DNA of 64,000 nt from Plasmodiophora brassicae (GCA_039704465.1 JASFAU010000003.1:1-64000); one strand, 5' to 3'. Positions 10,620-22,650 are shown, numbered from the stretch's first letter. Program-made: numbers and translations. Notes: generated from the letters alone by a model not told the origin.

Positions 10620-11396
10620 CTGACGGTACAGGCCGGCGTTCGCATGTCGACCAACGACAACGGGCGCTGGGCGCCCCCGCTCAACTGGCCGACCTGAAGG
10701 GCAGACAGGCGCTGCTTGCCAGGCAGACAGGGAGGTCGGCGACGCCCTTGGTTGGCTGGGCATGCCATCGACGCATGGTGCAGGACATGAGCGTGCGACC
10801 GCTTGCAGTGGTCGGAGGACGTCCAGGGCGCCGCCTGAGCGGAGAAGCTGGTCGGCGCGACGCTGGCCACATCCCGCCTAGACAGGGCGGCTGCTGGCCT
10901 GCACGTGCTCATGCTGGACGGAACACGTCAGGCCACACGGTATCGTGTCCTTTCCAGCGGGATAGTCAGCCTGGGCGCCTGTGCATCAGACAACGGCTCG
11001 CACCTGTGATGAACGTGCATGACGGTATCGCAGGCAGGTCGCGGTCGTCGGAAGGCGCCCAGCCGGATGCCTTGTGGTCGTCTTGGGTCCGTTCGCTCGT
11101 GCCGCCTATCTGCGGAGCATGACCTTGGAGCTATGTACCACTGGACGATCTTCACGAGCCTTTGGGTACGTCGCCTGATCCCCATTCTGATAGGGAATAC
11201 AACTGATTGCTGCACCACCGCGACGAACATGAACCACAATCTGCCCAACCAGATTGGATCGATGATTTTCTTATTTTCGGAAACCCTCGGATTTGACCTG
11301 CCGGTTAGCACGCGAAGACCTTCACCACGAGCTTCTGTGAACGTCACCGCACCAGCATTTATGGAGTACTTCAACTAGGTGCACCACCGCAACGAA

Positions 11397-11793
11397 CATG
11401 AACGAACAACCTGCCTAACCAGATCGGTGAGCGGTTGTCACCTTCCCAGTCCTGGTCGGGGGCGCTCCAACCCGCATTGGCGACAGCGGACGCGTGCCGT
11501 TTGCTGGGAATCGGGCGACAGCATCTGTCACACGTGGGTGCTTCGTTCCCCGACCTTCCTGCGATGCTCGTCTGGTCCTGGCTGTCCTGGTCGGCATGCA
11601 TGCGGGGGCGATATCCGTGCCCTCGACTGGCGACGGGCACCGCGCCCTGCACTGATCGCCGCGAACGTTGCCGTTCGTCGCCGTCCGAGACCACGATGTC
11701 CTGCAGGATCGGTTTACGCGCGTGTCGACCTGGTCTGCTCGTAGTGAACGGTTCTGGCTGAGGCGATATGCCGGCAGGGATCGCGGCGGGTCG
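11397..11793 (+). repeat. Direct repeat, copy B (397 bp)
   Basis: Partner of 10223-10619. Just upstream, a roughly 45-bp stretch at 11214-11263 (gcaccaccgcgacgaacatg and on) is a diverged copy of 11381-11428, so the left border of this repeat has been duplicated more than once. Confidence 0.9.
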
Positions 11794-12099
11794 TTGACGG
11801 CAGGCCGGCATTCGCATGCCGACCGACGCCGCTCAACTGGCCGACATGAACGGCAGGCAGGCGCTGCCTGCTAGGCAGATGGGGAGCTCGGCGACGTCCT
11901 TGATTTGTTGGGCACGCCATCGACGCATGGAACATGTGACGCCGTTCTGTTGCCGTCTCGCTCATGGAAAGTCCGATTCGTCCCATAGCGGCTGGCATTT
12001 CGGCGACCTCACAAAACGGTCTCTTCGTAGGCCGTTGGCGTCAGAAAACAATGGCGGCGGCAGATGACGCTATTTTAGCCCTCTGACTTCATAGTGCAG

Positions 12100-12507
12100 A
12101 TGGCGCTATTTTTAGCCCGACTCGCCCCTGTTTCAGCTGAAACCCGTGTTCCTGAGGCAAGAGCGTTTTGTTCTTCTAATCAACACGTACAAGGCAATGC
12201 CGAGTTTGTCAACGTGTGCGAGGGCCTGCTGAAGGCCCAGCTGGAGAACGATCCTGAGAGGGCTCAGCACCTCCATGAGGCTCACTTATTTGTTGTTCAC
12301 CAACCGGATTTCTGGCAGGACGTTGGAAACAAAGCGAAGTCGCGCCTTGCTCACCTTTTCATAACGATGAAGGACGACAGGTGCCAGGACATACCAGACG
12401 AGAAATCACTTTTGACAATGTTCATCTCTTCGGCAATAGACTTTATTGCCGAGGTACCGCAGTCACTTGAAGGCGTAAACAGTGCGGAGTGTTGTGGCGA
12501 GCAGTAA
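12100..12507 (+). CDS. Hypothetical 135-aa protein inside the repeat block
   Basis: Opens at ATG 12100 and reads 135 residues. From about residue 30 the composition is protein-like, with mixed charged and hydrophobic residues of helical character (for example FVNVCEGLLKAQLENDPERA and FWQDVGNKAKSRLAHLF). Codon use there is less GC-rich than in neighbouring genes. A short repeat (cagatg-cgctatttttagccc) occurs twice just upstream, at about 12061-12081 and 12097-12119. No family was recognised. It may be an exon of a larger gene, a transferred fragment, or chance. Confidence 0.35.
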   Translation: MALFLARLAPVSAETRVPEARAFCSSNQHVQGNAEFVNVCEGLLKAQLENDPERAQHLHEAHLFVVHQPDFWQDVGNKAKSRLAHLFITMKDDRCQDIPDEKSLLTMFISSAIDFIAEVPQSLEGVNSAECCGEQ

Positions 12508-14476
12508 TGTATTGACAACAGTGCGCAGGAGGCCAGGTCCACGTCCGCGCACCATATGGCGGTCCCCAGCTATGGAACGCCATCTGTATTCGGCCGCAAA
12601 CACGCGCCGATCGCAAGTACGGCTTGCCCCGGACAACATGGATGCGATCGCTGGGCAGCTATGGCAATTCAGTGCCGACACAGCATCGTCACCGGTACCG
12701 GCGATGTCTCTATTTTTATGGGCGCCACGGAGGTCCGTTCAACTTGTGAATTTTCTTCAAGTTACATCTTCTTGTACTTTGAATACGAATTGTGAGACAC
12801 CGGCTGCCATTTGGCTACCGACAATAATCTTGCTGCCAGTGATTTTCAATTTCCTATAGAACGGTGTAAAGAAATGGTGGCAATGATGGCTGGAACGCCA
12901 AAATCATATCCTGTAACCAGTACCAGCAGGGGCCGACGCGGCAACAACGATGGTTCCGAACTCGCCTGGATTCTGAGCAGCAATGCTGGCGCCTGCCGGT
13001 AACGACATGAATGTCAGCCGGTTCGAAAGGCAACAGGTTAATGGACCTTCGCCTTGCAGAAAAGCAGCGTTATCGCCATGATGCCTGCTGCGCTGCCGGT
13101 CCTCGTGCTGGATAGGCGACGGCACTCGAGTCCTGTCCAGAATGTCAAATGTCCCGGGACCCCGTGCATCGTCAGGCGTCGACTCGTACCTGTCGTGAAG
13201 GTGCAGGGCGTCCGGCCACATGTATCTGGTGCGTCAGCAGGCGTCCTGCAGGACGTGTCGCGGTCGTGGTAGATCTATTGACCCGTGGTGTTAGGGTGGC
13301 GGCGGCGTCGCAGGGGCGTTGTCTTCGTCGTGAATGAGTTGGCCCGTCCAGATATGGTCGGCGGCGACGTCGACATGGACGCAAACAGGGGCAGGAAGGC
13401 GTATCCGGGCGTCGGTGGCTAGGGCAATCAGGGCGACGACACGCCGCTGACCAGGAGGTGAACAGGCGGCCAGCAGCGCCCTGTTATGGTCGTAGGCGGC
13501 CGCGTTTGCCGGTGGCGCCGGTCGATGACGACCACGGCGAGGACGCATGCAGGGCAAGCAGGCGCGACAGGTCGTCGGCGACACGCGAGGTGCGAGTCCT
13601 GTGCAGAACGTGTGAGGACCTGGTCCTTTGCATTAGACGACAATCCGTACCAGTGCATGGCGTTCGCCCAGAAGTGTTCGGCGCATCTGCAGACATCCTG
13701 AAGGATGCATCGACGATGTCGCAACAGTCGTCAGGCGCCTCGGGACGTCGAGGACTTGCGACATGCGATGCCGGACACAGCGCAGGCAGGCAGGCACCGC
13801 TCGACGCGCAGACAGGGAGGTCGGCGACGACCCTGGCTGGACAGCCAGCCACCGGCGCATGGTGCAGGGCTGGGGCGCGGCATGCCAAGTCGTAGCAATT
13901 GTCGGACGACGAGTGCGTCACCAGGCCTGCGCGACGTTGTACCCATCCCGCTTCGACGGCAGACCTGTGACGTCCAGCGTGTCAGAAGGCCTGCGTGACT
14001 GTGCAGCAGGCGATGACTTGTACCTATCGTCAAGGTACAGTACGATCTCGCAGACGTGTCGGAAACGTCGCCTGGCGTCCAGCAGGCCGTATTGAGGTCG
14101 TAGCGGTCGTGTTGACCCGTGCCTCGGTTCGGCGGCGGCGACGTCGGCGCGAGCGGACAGGGCAGGCAGGCGCATCTGGGTCTGGACCACTTGTGCCGTA
14201 CGGTGCCGACCGGGCGGCAGTGTACGATATCGCAGTACGCGGCGTTGGCGGCAGCGTCGTCGGGTCGTCTGCCGTGCTGACGACGCCCACCACGGAGATG
14301 GCACCTGCTCGATCGGCACGGTCCCATAAATGGCAGTTCGTCGATGACGCTGGAAAAGCAGCCTCCGCAATCCGCAGACACGCGTGCGCCCCGGAATCGG
14401 GCATCCAGCCATGCGCCTATTTTTGGTGCGGATTTCTTCTTGCTTCACGCGTTGTCACCTGTCAAACGGGTCTACT

Positions 14477-15085
14477 CATGCCGCTCCCTATTGCCAACTC
14501 AGACCCGAGCCGAGCCACGAACTGGAGGGGCATCGCTCTACAGGCGCACCTGCGCAAGGCCTTCGAGGCCTTCCTGTTCGCCCATATGCACGCCGCCGGT
14601 GTCTGGACATGCACCCGCTGCAGTTCGGATTCCGCTGAGGCATCGGCGTACCAGAAGCCATCTGGTGCGCCGATGAGCTGACGTCGTTCTATGCGCACGC
14701 GAAGCTCCCAGTCACCGAGGTGCTGCTCGACATGCGCAAGGCGTATGACACCGCGCGCCGCCGGCTTGTCTACGACAAACTGGTTGGTCGGGGCGTGCCG
14801 CCGCCAGTCTTGGCCGTCATCCAGGCGCTCTTTGACGACTGCTTCTTTATTATTGCCATGGATGGCCAGCGGTCCCGCCGCATCCCCGCTCTGGTCGGCC
14901 TGTTCCAGGGCGCCATCGGGTCGCCGGACTTGTTCAACGTACTCATCGACGACCTGCCGAGGGAGCTCGTCGACAGGTTCGGCGACCGATGCCCGATGCT
15001 CGCGGGCCAGCCGAGCCCTGTCAATTGTACGCGGACGACACGACGCTGCATGCGTTCGGGGAGCAGATGGGGCAAGAAGCGGCTA
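14477..15085 (+). pseudogene. Second, diverged LINE reverse-transcriptase fragment
   Basis: RT motifs appear in order but in different frames: NWRGIALQAHLRK near 14520, then VPEAIWCADEL near 14655, LDMRKAYDTARRRL near 14725-14765, VGLFQGAIGSPDLFN near 14895-14935, and YADD near 15030. Sequence identity to the LINE at 1822-5358 is modest, so it belongs to a related but different element. It starts in the middle of the palm domain and stops abruptly near 15085, where an inverted piece of the USP-like gene begins. Truncated and frameshifted. Confidence 0.8.
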
Positions 15086-15087
15086 AA

Positions 15088-15986
15088 AACCGAACGACCT
15101 CGTCGCCCGGTCAGCGTTGCTGACGACCTCGATGAGGTCAGCGAGCGTATCGGGCGCCACTTGCGGATCCAGACGTGGGTTCATGACCTGGTTGTAGAGG
15201 TGAACCCAAGGGGCGTGCCCGGAGACACGTTCCCAGCCGGGCAACGCGCGCAAGATCTGTATCGGTGCGATGGCGTAGCAAATCGAACGGCAGACGCCTG
15301 CCTCATCATTGATCGTTGGGTTCATTGAGCACGTCGTCGACACGTGCACAACCTGCGGCCATGCCTCGAAGCGCCCGCCCTGCGAGCTCCCGGTTGTTAT
15401 GCTGGGTGGTTCGCGGAGCCGGACGACCCTCGCCGATGCGCTCGTCAGCGAGCACACGACGACGCTCAGCAGAAGATGCTCCTCCGAACGGCCGTGCAAT
15501 TCCGGCCGGTGTGTGGAGCATCGCTGCACGACCTTGCGCCAGATGAAAGGGAAGGTCGTGCAGGGACAGGTGATGCTTGTGCGGCAAGATCCCATCCAAA
15601 TCGTCAGAGAGCGAGGTTGCGATGGCCAGGTGGTCACCATGGCGCGCCGCAAGACGACGGTGCTAGGTGCAGGGCCCGACAACGAACATGGATGGATACC
15701 TTGGAATATCTGATTTCTCCTTTGCACAGGATGTCGTGCCACAGGCGGTAGTCCGAGTCTCAGACGCCTTGAGCTGGTCGGCCTTGTGGACCTCTGGGAT
15801 GGTGCCCACGTCGCTGGACACGACGAAGGCCATTACGTGTCCTGGGTCAAGCAGGACCATGGTTGCTGGGCGATCTGCGATACGGGTCGCGTGAAGCGTT
15901 GTCCCGAGGCGCATGTAGCGTGCGTGCTCAGGCAGCGCGTCTTCCGTCTCCTGTTCTACAGATGTAGCGCGGTGCGATCGCAGTAA
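15088..15986. pseudogene. Ubiquitin-specific-protease-like copy 2, 5' part inverted
   Basis: 15310-15986 on the + strand matches 8151-8826 of copy 1 (Cys-x2-Cys, GQVMLVRQDPI and the His box GHYVSWVKQ, then WAICDTGRV). 15091-15308 matches copy 1 at about 7826-8050 but on the - strand, so the Cys-box half is inverted (reading SICYAIAPIQIL on -). About 100 bp of copy 1 (8051-8150) are missing at the junction near 15309. The outer end joins the LINE fragment directly. The 3' flank also matches the flank of copy 1. It cannot encode a whole USP. Confidence 0.75.
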
Positions 15987-16710
15987 ACCACCCCATACCC
16001 ACAGCCAAATTGAGCTGTCTCGCTCGTTATGCAGTACAAACAGAACTGGATCATATCCTCCCAAACCGGCACACTGAAGTACAACTCAGCGGTAATGAGC
16101 TCGAGCGGTCTCATACGGACTGAACCGCGTTTACTGGAAGTCGGCCCAATCAGCGATCCTACGTGCGTGTTGCGACGCCCGACATGCACGCGCTGCTCGT
16201 CTGGTCTTAGCCACGCAGACGGGGGCGATGCCACTGTCCTCAGTCCGTCATCCGGCACCAACTGCAGCGAACGCGGCCGTTCGGCGCCAGTTGGGGCCCG
16301 TCCGCCCGTGTCAACCTCATCTGCTTGTATGGAACGGCTCTGGTTGAAAGATCGGCAGTGATGGCGGCGGGACGTCGATGGCTTGCAGCAGGGTGCCGCC
16401 GCCTCGATTAACGAAGAGCAGGCAGGCAGGCACCGCTCGTAATGCACACGGTGATGTCGGCAACGCCCCTTGAGTGGTCAGCAGCACGCCGTCATCATGA
16501 TGTCATCGACGCATGGTGCAGGGCAGGTGCGCGCAGAACCGATTGCAGCGATCGTCGGACGACCAGGGCGCCGCATCAGCTGAGCAGCAGGCTGGGACGA
16601 TACTTTCCCAGGCCCGCTTCGACCACAGGCGACGGAAGACGTGTCCTGTTCCAGCGTGTCAGAGGGCTTGGGCGACTGTGCAGCAGACGATGACTCGTAC
16701 CTGTCCTGGA

Positions 16711-17199
16711 GGTGCACTGCGATCACGCAGACGTGACGGGGACATCGGCTGGCGTCCAGCACGCCGTTCGTTGTCGTAGTGGGTCCGGTGACCCCAGGCG
16801 CTGGTCGGCGGCGACGTCGGCGCGGGTGCAGGAAGTGCAGGCAGGCGCGTCAGGGCGTCGACGGTCCTCGAGGTGCATTGCGATCTTGCAGACGTGTTGA
16901 AGGGGACATCGGCTGGCGTCCAGCACGCCGTGCGTGGTCGTAGTGGGTCCGTTGACCCGAGGCGCTGGTCGGCGGCGACGTCGGCGCGGGTGCAGGAAGT
17001 GCCGGCAGGCGCGTCAGGGCGTCGACGGTCCTCGAGGTGCATTGCGATCTCGCAGACGTGTCGGGGACGTCGGCTGGCGACCAGCACCCCGTGTTGTGGT
17101 CGTAGTGGCTCCGCTGGCCCGTGTCGCTGGACGGCGGCGAATCGGCGCGGGAGCAGGCATTACCGGCAGTCGCGTCAGGGCGCCGACGACCTGCGCCAT
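16711..17199 (+). repeat. Tandem array of ~162-bp units (three copies)
   Basis: Unit starts lie at 16711, 16872 and 17036 (each with ggtgca-tgcgatc-cgcagacg), giving spacings of 161 and 164 bp. Each unit carries the same order: cggctggcgtccagcacgcc, then gtggtcgtagtgggtccg, then gctggtcggcggcgacgtcggcgc. The third copy decays toward 17200. A single diverged relative of the unit lies near 14040-14180. Confidence 0.85.
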
Positions 17200-18565
17200 G
17201 CGGTGCCGGAGACGACCGAGTATCGGGCGGCATTGTACGAAGTTGCAATTGGCGGCATTGCCGATCGGCAGCGTCGTCGGGACGTTAGACGCTCCGACCC
17301 GCACCCTAAGTCGTCGCGTCCTGTCCAGCAAATGTTAGAGGCCCCGGGATTGCAATGGGACCTGCAATGGTTGAAGTGCTTCCCCAGGCGGTCGCGGAAC
17401 CTTCCTCTTGCCGTTGGGCTACATTCAATGGCCTGCAGAGCCTGGACCGTTCTTTTGCTCAGCTCGGCAACAGCCATAGCGTTACAAGGATCGATTCCAG
17501 GCCTGGTTGAAGAAGAGGCCAAAACAGCAGGCCAAGGCGCCGTATCGTGTACGACTCACTGGAGGCGCTGCTGGAATCCGTTTACCGGGCGTTCGGCGAC
17601 GTTTGGAAGGAAACCGTGCGCGTCATTGTCAACGTGGAAACTATGGAGGCCTAGCTGTCCATCAGCACTGTCTTCGAATAATACACGCTTCAGTACTATC
17701 GGAATCCAGCTGATGTGGCGTCGATTGAGCAGACGCCTGGTCGGTGGGAAACTGGGACCCCTTGGGGAGGTCCGTCGCAAGGCCTGCTGAGTCAACATGC
17801 CCGAGTTCGGTCGACGATGCGGATATGTGGCCGGGAAGAAACCGATTAGTTTTAACACAGGGTAGCTAAATGCATTTACATGCCGCGACTTTGTATGGGC
17901 GCGCACCTTGACTGTCCCTGGAAACGGATCCGGGGCGGTCGTACGTGATGCAGAGCAGCCACGAGGACGTCGGGCATACCGGGATGTGTCACTTGTCAGG
18001 GCGCACCAAACGGTAGGGTTTGCAACGACGTGAATGGCATGTTCGGATCGTGAGAATGATATGAATTGCTTCGGAAACGGCCGGTCGTCGACCGCAAGCA
18101 AGCGTTCGCAAATCGACCGGCGGCAACGGGGGCTGGACGCCGCCGCCCTGCGCGACGACCTGCAGGGCAGGCAAGCGAAGCTCACCAGACAGATGGGGAG
18201 CTTGGTGGCGCCCTTGGTTGGTCAGCCCGTCAGAAGGACAGGGGCGCGCAGCGATCGGCGTGCGGTCAGGGCACCGCCAATCAGCTGAGGGCAGGTAGAC
18301 GTGATGATGGCCCCGCCCGCCTAGGCAGGACGACTGCTGTCCTGCACGTGCTCGTGCTGGACAGGCGACGGCTGGCGTGTCCTGTACAGCAGGTGTTAGA
18401 GGGCCTGGGCGCCAGTGCATCAGGCGACGACTCGTACCTGTCCTGGAGGTGCAGAGCGACCGAACAGGCAGGTCGGTCGCGACTGCAGGCGTCCAGCAGG
18501 ACTTGTTGTGGTCGTAGTCGGTCCGTTGGACCGTGCCGGTGGTCGGCGACTACCCGCCGCCATCC

Positions 18566-18681
18566 CTGCCGGCATATGGCGACAAGCAGAACCGGTCAAT
18601 ACAAGCACACCAGGCCGACGCGCGAGTGTCGACCTGGTCGGCTTGTAATGAGCGGTTCTGTTTGTCGCGATATGCCGGCAG
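18566..18681. repeat. Long near-perfect palindrome (about 55-bp arms)
   Basis: 18566-18620 is the reverse complement of 18627-18681 with roughly eight mismatches; the loop is about 6 nt. Both outer ends read ctgccggcatat inward. Single, unpaired versions of one arm occur in the other repeat units (for example near 9225-9260 and 10550-10600), so the palindrome looks like two repeat ends joined head to head. It could extrude a cruciform. Confidence 0.85.
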
Positions 18682-19849
18682 AACCCTAAGCTGATGAGCA
18701 GGTCGGCGCGACGCGGGTCCCTCCGCGCCTACATAGGTAGGCAGGACGACTGCTGCGGCATGGCGGGCGGCCCTGTGCGACGATGCAGTGGGCGGCGTTG
18801 GCGACCGGCAGCGTCGCCGGGTCGTCAGTCGCGCCGCAATCATCCACCACGTTCCGTGGCGCCTGCTCCACGTTGCCCGGCGTCCGCCTTCATTGGACGG
18901 CTGCGTACAGTTGTGCTGAAACGTCGGCGACACAGACAATCAGTGCCGTGCCACGGATTGCCGAAGATTAACGCATGGCCTGACCCGAAAGATGTGATTG
19001 TTCGAGCCATAGACAGGACGCTGAATTTGTTGATGACAGGCGCAGTTCAGCGGACGCCAGGGCTCGCATGGATGATCAGATGCGGCAACGCGTCTCAGAC
19101 GTCGTGTGCCGCCGCCGGATCATGTGCTGCCGGCGCCGATGCACTGCGCCCTGACCCTGACAGGACAGGCGGAAGTGATTAAGCGCACGGTCTAGCCATG
19201 GTTCATCATCAGGGCGCAGGTCTGCTGGAGAACGAGACGCCAGGCGACGCCATCCCAGGGTTCACCGGCAGCGCCAAACGAGGTCACGCGCGGCATTTTG
19301 CGCTCTCCACGGAGTTCAGACTTAATTTCGTGAAATCAACAAATCTGCCCTACCAGCTCTACATTCTTCGCGATACGAGAAGAACGGTGGCACATATGTG
19401 ACAACGAAAACGGCCAAGTTGCCTCTAATTTTTACTTCACTTTCCAAACGATATCTTTGGTTTCAGCTGACGGTGGCCCCATCTCGCAATCAACACCTTG
19501 TAATCACGCCTTGGATGAACGTCGGTTATCGATCGAAGAACGCTGACCTGGGCATGGTTCGTTCAGCTAAACGTCCCAGCGCGCCTGTTCCCGCCGCCGG
19601 CGACGCAGCTCCCAGACGACCGCGTCTGGGTCCGAATCCAAGAGGGCGCACGTGAGGTGCTCACTGAACAGCAGTAACGGCGGATGAACGCGTCGGGCAT
19701 GCATCGTTGTCGAGACCGCCAAGGCCCGCTGCCTGTCTGGCGAACCAATCGCCATCTCTGCACTGGCGTCATTCTGCGGCCGTGCCCCTCTGGACACCGA
19801 CCCGCTGGGGAGCGACCCGAACAACCAGGGGGCGCGCCCAGGAGCATCA

Positions 19850-20009
19850 GCAAAGTGTACCACTCGGCGACCTCTGGTACCAACACTCGCTGCCTGATGT
19901 CACCAATACAACTTTATTTTGTCGAGGAGCGCCGAAACGGGGTAGACCACGAAAGAGACCACGTGATGATGGCTTAGATGACCGGGGCGCGTTTCTCGAT
20001 AGTGCCTGA
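19850..20009 (+). CDS. Possible terminal exon with an AT-hook motif
   Basis: The frame ending at 20009 contains KRGRPRKRPRDDG, a good match to the AT-hook core (Gly-Arg-Pro flanked by basic residues) that binds the minor groove of AT-rich DNA. No ATG is present in this frame nearby, so it would have to be the last exon of a gene whose upstream part was not found in the repeat block. It could also be chance. Confidence 0.25.
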
Positions 20010-20146
20010 TGCCTTTGGTCCCTGCATGCGTCCTAGGCCAGAACGCGCCGATTTCAAGACCGTGTTCTTCGTGCCTTGCGTATGTGTCAGCAGGTTCGCA
20101 TCGCCGTTCCTGGTCAGCGCAGCATGAAATGACACCCTGGAAACAT

Positions 20147-22650
20147 CTATCCTCCACGTATGTACCAGATTGCGACGACCTTGCCCGCGAAGATCAGCGT
20201 AAGCAGGCCGACTGCGCAGGCCAGAACGCATCCGGACGACATGGACAGGGACGTGTCGACCTGCTCAGGTTTCAGGGTCGATAGCACCGGGACGACTACG
20301 CCGGCCAGGACTGTGCAGACGTATATCGCCAAACCAATCTGCGATCCACTCAGTACCGACATGAGTACTCATCCGCGACGCCGGGACCTGTTTCGAGTCA
20401 CTGCACAACGGTCGGTTAGAATGGCGGGACCGGTGCCAAGGAAGCGCACTCGACTGACTTCAGTGCTGGAATGTTCACGTGGTAGGTCTTGAAAGCCAGC
20501 AGGGCACCCATAAGGATGAGGGCACCTTTGTAGGCGTAAAAGATGTAGGAGAAAACAGAGGCGTTGGAGGACGAGCAGGTCATGACGTAGGGCTGAATGA
20601 TGACATCGTCGGAGAGCGGGGGCGGCGCCGCGTACGACTTGAGCAGGACGTCGACACGATGCAACGGGTCAACGCCGGACCAGACGGACAGCAGGATGAC
20701 ATCGGCGACGAGCAGGACGCCGACATAGAAGAACAGGGTCGCGGTATGAATGCGGACGACCTAAACCACGTGTCGATCAGATAATAGTATTGCTGGCAGG
20801 AATCCTATCGAAGCAGTGTCCGTACCTTCATCTGCTTCTGGCCGAAGATACGCGCCACGCGGTACGTCTTCGCAAACAGCGCTCCGAACGACAATGTGAA
20901 CCCAATGACGAGGCAGACGAGGCGCAGCGAGCAGAGGCTGTTGAACGCCCGTGTGTCTGCCGTGAATTCAGCAGCGGCCGACGCGATCATGTAGACAGCG
21001 GCAACGATTGTCCCCAGCAGGATGACGCTGTTCAGATCTAAGCGACAGACGGGACCCAATCAGCGCACACGATCCCGCCAGCGAGATGCAGGGCGTACGC
21101 GGGCTGGACATCTTGATGAACAGGACGTCGCGATTGTAGACGTTGAAGGCAAGCAGGGTGGCAGCGGCTATGACGACAATGGCGCCCATAACAATGAACG
21201 TCACGGCCGTAGCCGTCGACGCCGCAATTCGCAGCGCGTTGACGCTGGCCTGCGATGGCGGCACGTCGGTGCGGTTGCCGCCAAACACGAAATCGTGCCG
21301 CCTGAAATCAATGCCGCCGTCGTTGATGTACCCCATGTGCCGCCACGACACGCCGTCGTAGTTCATCAGGTTGTACGGCGTGATGCGGTCGCCATTGGGC
21401 AGCAACTGGATGGGGCCGCTGGCCCCGTAGAAGTGCTGCGTCCGGATCGCGTTCACGATGTTGGTCCCCGTGCGCGGCAGCCCGGAATCCGACACGTTCT
21501 TGATCGCGCGGAACGCCAACCACATCGCCTGTCAACAGCAGGCAGACGTCGTCAGCAGCCGCGAACGATCGTTTCGGCGGGTCCTCCCCGGCGCCGCACT
21601 TACGTCCCAGAGCGCCGGCGCCGACATCGGAATCGTCGGGTACTTCCAGGTCAGATTCGGATCGCGCGCATAGGCATCGGCCCAGAACTTGGACAGGTTC
21701 TTCCAGATCTCGTTCTCCGAGTCGGTGTAGAGGATAGTGCCGGTGGACCCGACCGGGACATGCTTCGAGGGCGCGGCGATCCAGGAGTGCGGCCCGAGGA
21801 ACAGGTACTTGCGGTTGTTCATGCCGAGGCGGTCGATGATGTTGTATAGGTTGTCGTCCCACAGGATCAGGCTCAGGAAGATGATGCGCGCGCCGCTGTC
21901 GCGAATCCGGGTGAGTTCGGCGGTCCCGTCGCTGTTGACGTCGAGGGTTTCGGTGGCCAGCACGGTGATGCCTCGGGCGCGACAGTTGGTCATGATGGCG
22001 TCGCGCAGGCCGGCGGAATAGGCGTCGGCCTCGGAGAAGATGCCGATGTGGTCCCAGCCAAAGTATTCCATCAGCTGGGCGATGGCGCGGCTCTGGTAGA
22101 CGGTCGGCGCCACCGTGCGACTGAACGTCCGGTAGAGCGTCTTGTCGGACAGGGCGTCGGACCCCGCCGTCCCCGACAGCATCGGAATATCGAGAACGTT
22201 GGCAACGATGCCGACCTCGGCGCATTCCAGGCTGTACACGTCGCCGATCAGGACCTGGATCTTCGGGGGGCTCAGCACCGAACCGTCGTCGTTGAGCAGG
22301 TCGCAACCGAACGAATTGATGGCACCAGCGTGGGTGTAATGCGTGTTGACCGGGTGCAGGCGCACGATTTCGCCCGGGAACCACGTCGGGTCGCTGTTGA
22401 CGAGGTCGACCGCGTGCTGGTACAGGAAGATCTCGCCCGTCGTCGTGTCCCACTGCGCAGCCAGCGCTATATCGATGTACTTCGTCCCCGGCGGGTACGT
22501 ACCCGGGCACGGGTGTGTCGCACAGCACGTCCAGTTCCATCCTGGTTTGGTCGACGCGCACGGGTCTGCATTCTTCCCGGGGCAGACGAACTTGCCCAGC
22601 GTCGATCCGGCAAGCGCCACCACGACGACCAGGAGCGCCGTGCCCGACAT
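20147..22650 (-). CDS. Class C GPCR, GABA-B-receptor-like, five exons
   Basis: Exons (- strand): 22650-21604, 21528-21099, 21037-20826, 20760-20459, 20348-20147; 730 aa. A signal peptide (MSGTALLVVVVALAGS) leads into a Cys-rich start and a bilobed periplasmic-binding-protein-like ectodomain (about 40-470, with a VLIGDVYS stretch and the interlobe pattern of ANF receptors). Seven helices follow, with class C landmarks: SSPHLN before TM2, VIGFTLSFGALFAKTYRV at TM3, and VNIPALNGSQIGLAIYV entering TM6. All four introns were placed by restoring these landmarks. The receptor should sit in the plasma or a vesicle membrane and couple to G proteins; its ligand is unknown. It is head-to-head with a second receptor gene, 190 bp between start codons. 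Confidence 0.9.

Larger units (their letters stand above)
8990..18960. repeat. Block of degenerate ~1 kb dispersed/tandem repeats
   Basis: The same ordered motifs recur at wide spacing. One is a segment around gtcctgtccagcgtgttaga near 9610, 13980, 16640 and 18385, with diverged forms near 10950, 13130 and 13600. A second is the block ending in catcgacgcatggtgca near 9430, 10765, 11915, 13850, 16505 and 18225. A third is ggcggcgttggcgaccggcag near 9898, 14237 and 18792. Similarity among most copies is low, so the family is old, with recent events on top (see the identical direct repeat). No intact gene is visible in most of it. It begins in the 3' flank of both USP-like copies, so those copies and the repeat seem to have been duplicated together. 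Confidence 0.65.

Noticed and set aside
10212..10912. Several 170-220 codon ORFs on the - strand in the repeat block
   Set aside because: They are Arg/Pro/Ser-rich, change frame between repeat copies, and no copy keeps a common protein, so they look non-coding.
17530..17660. Short + frame reading RIVYDSLEALLESVYRAFGD near 17544
   Set aside because: About 37 protein-like codons with no start, no extension and no second copy; too short to call.
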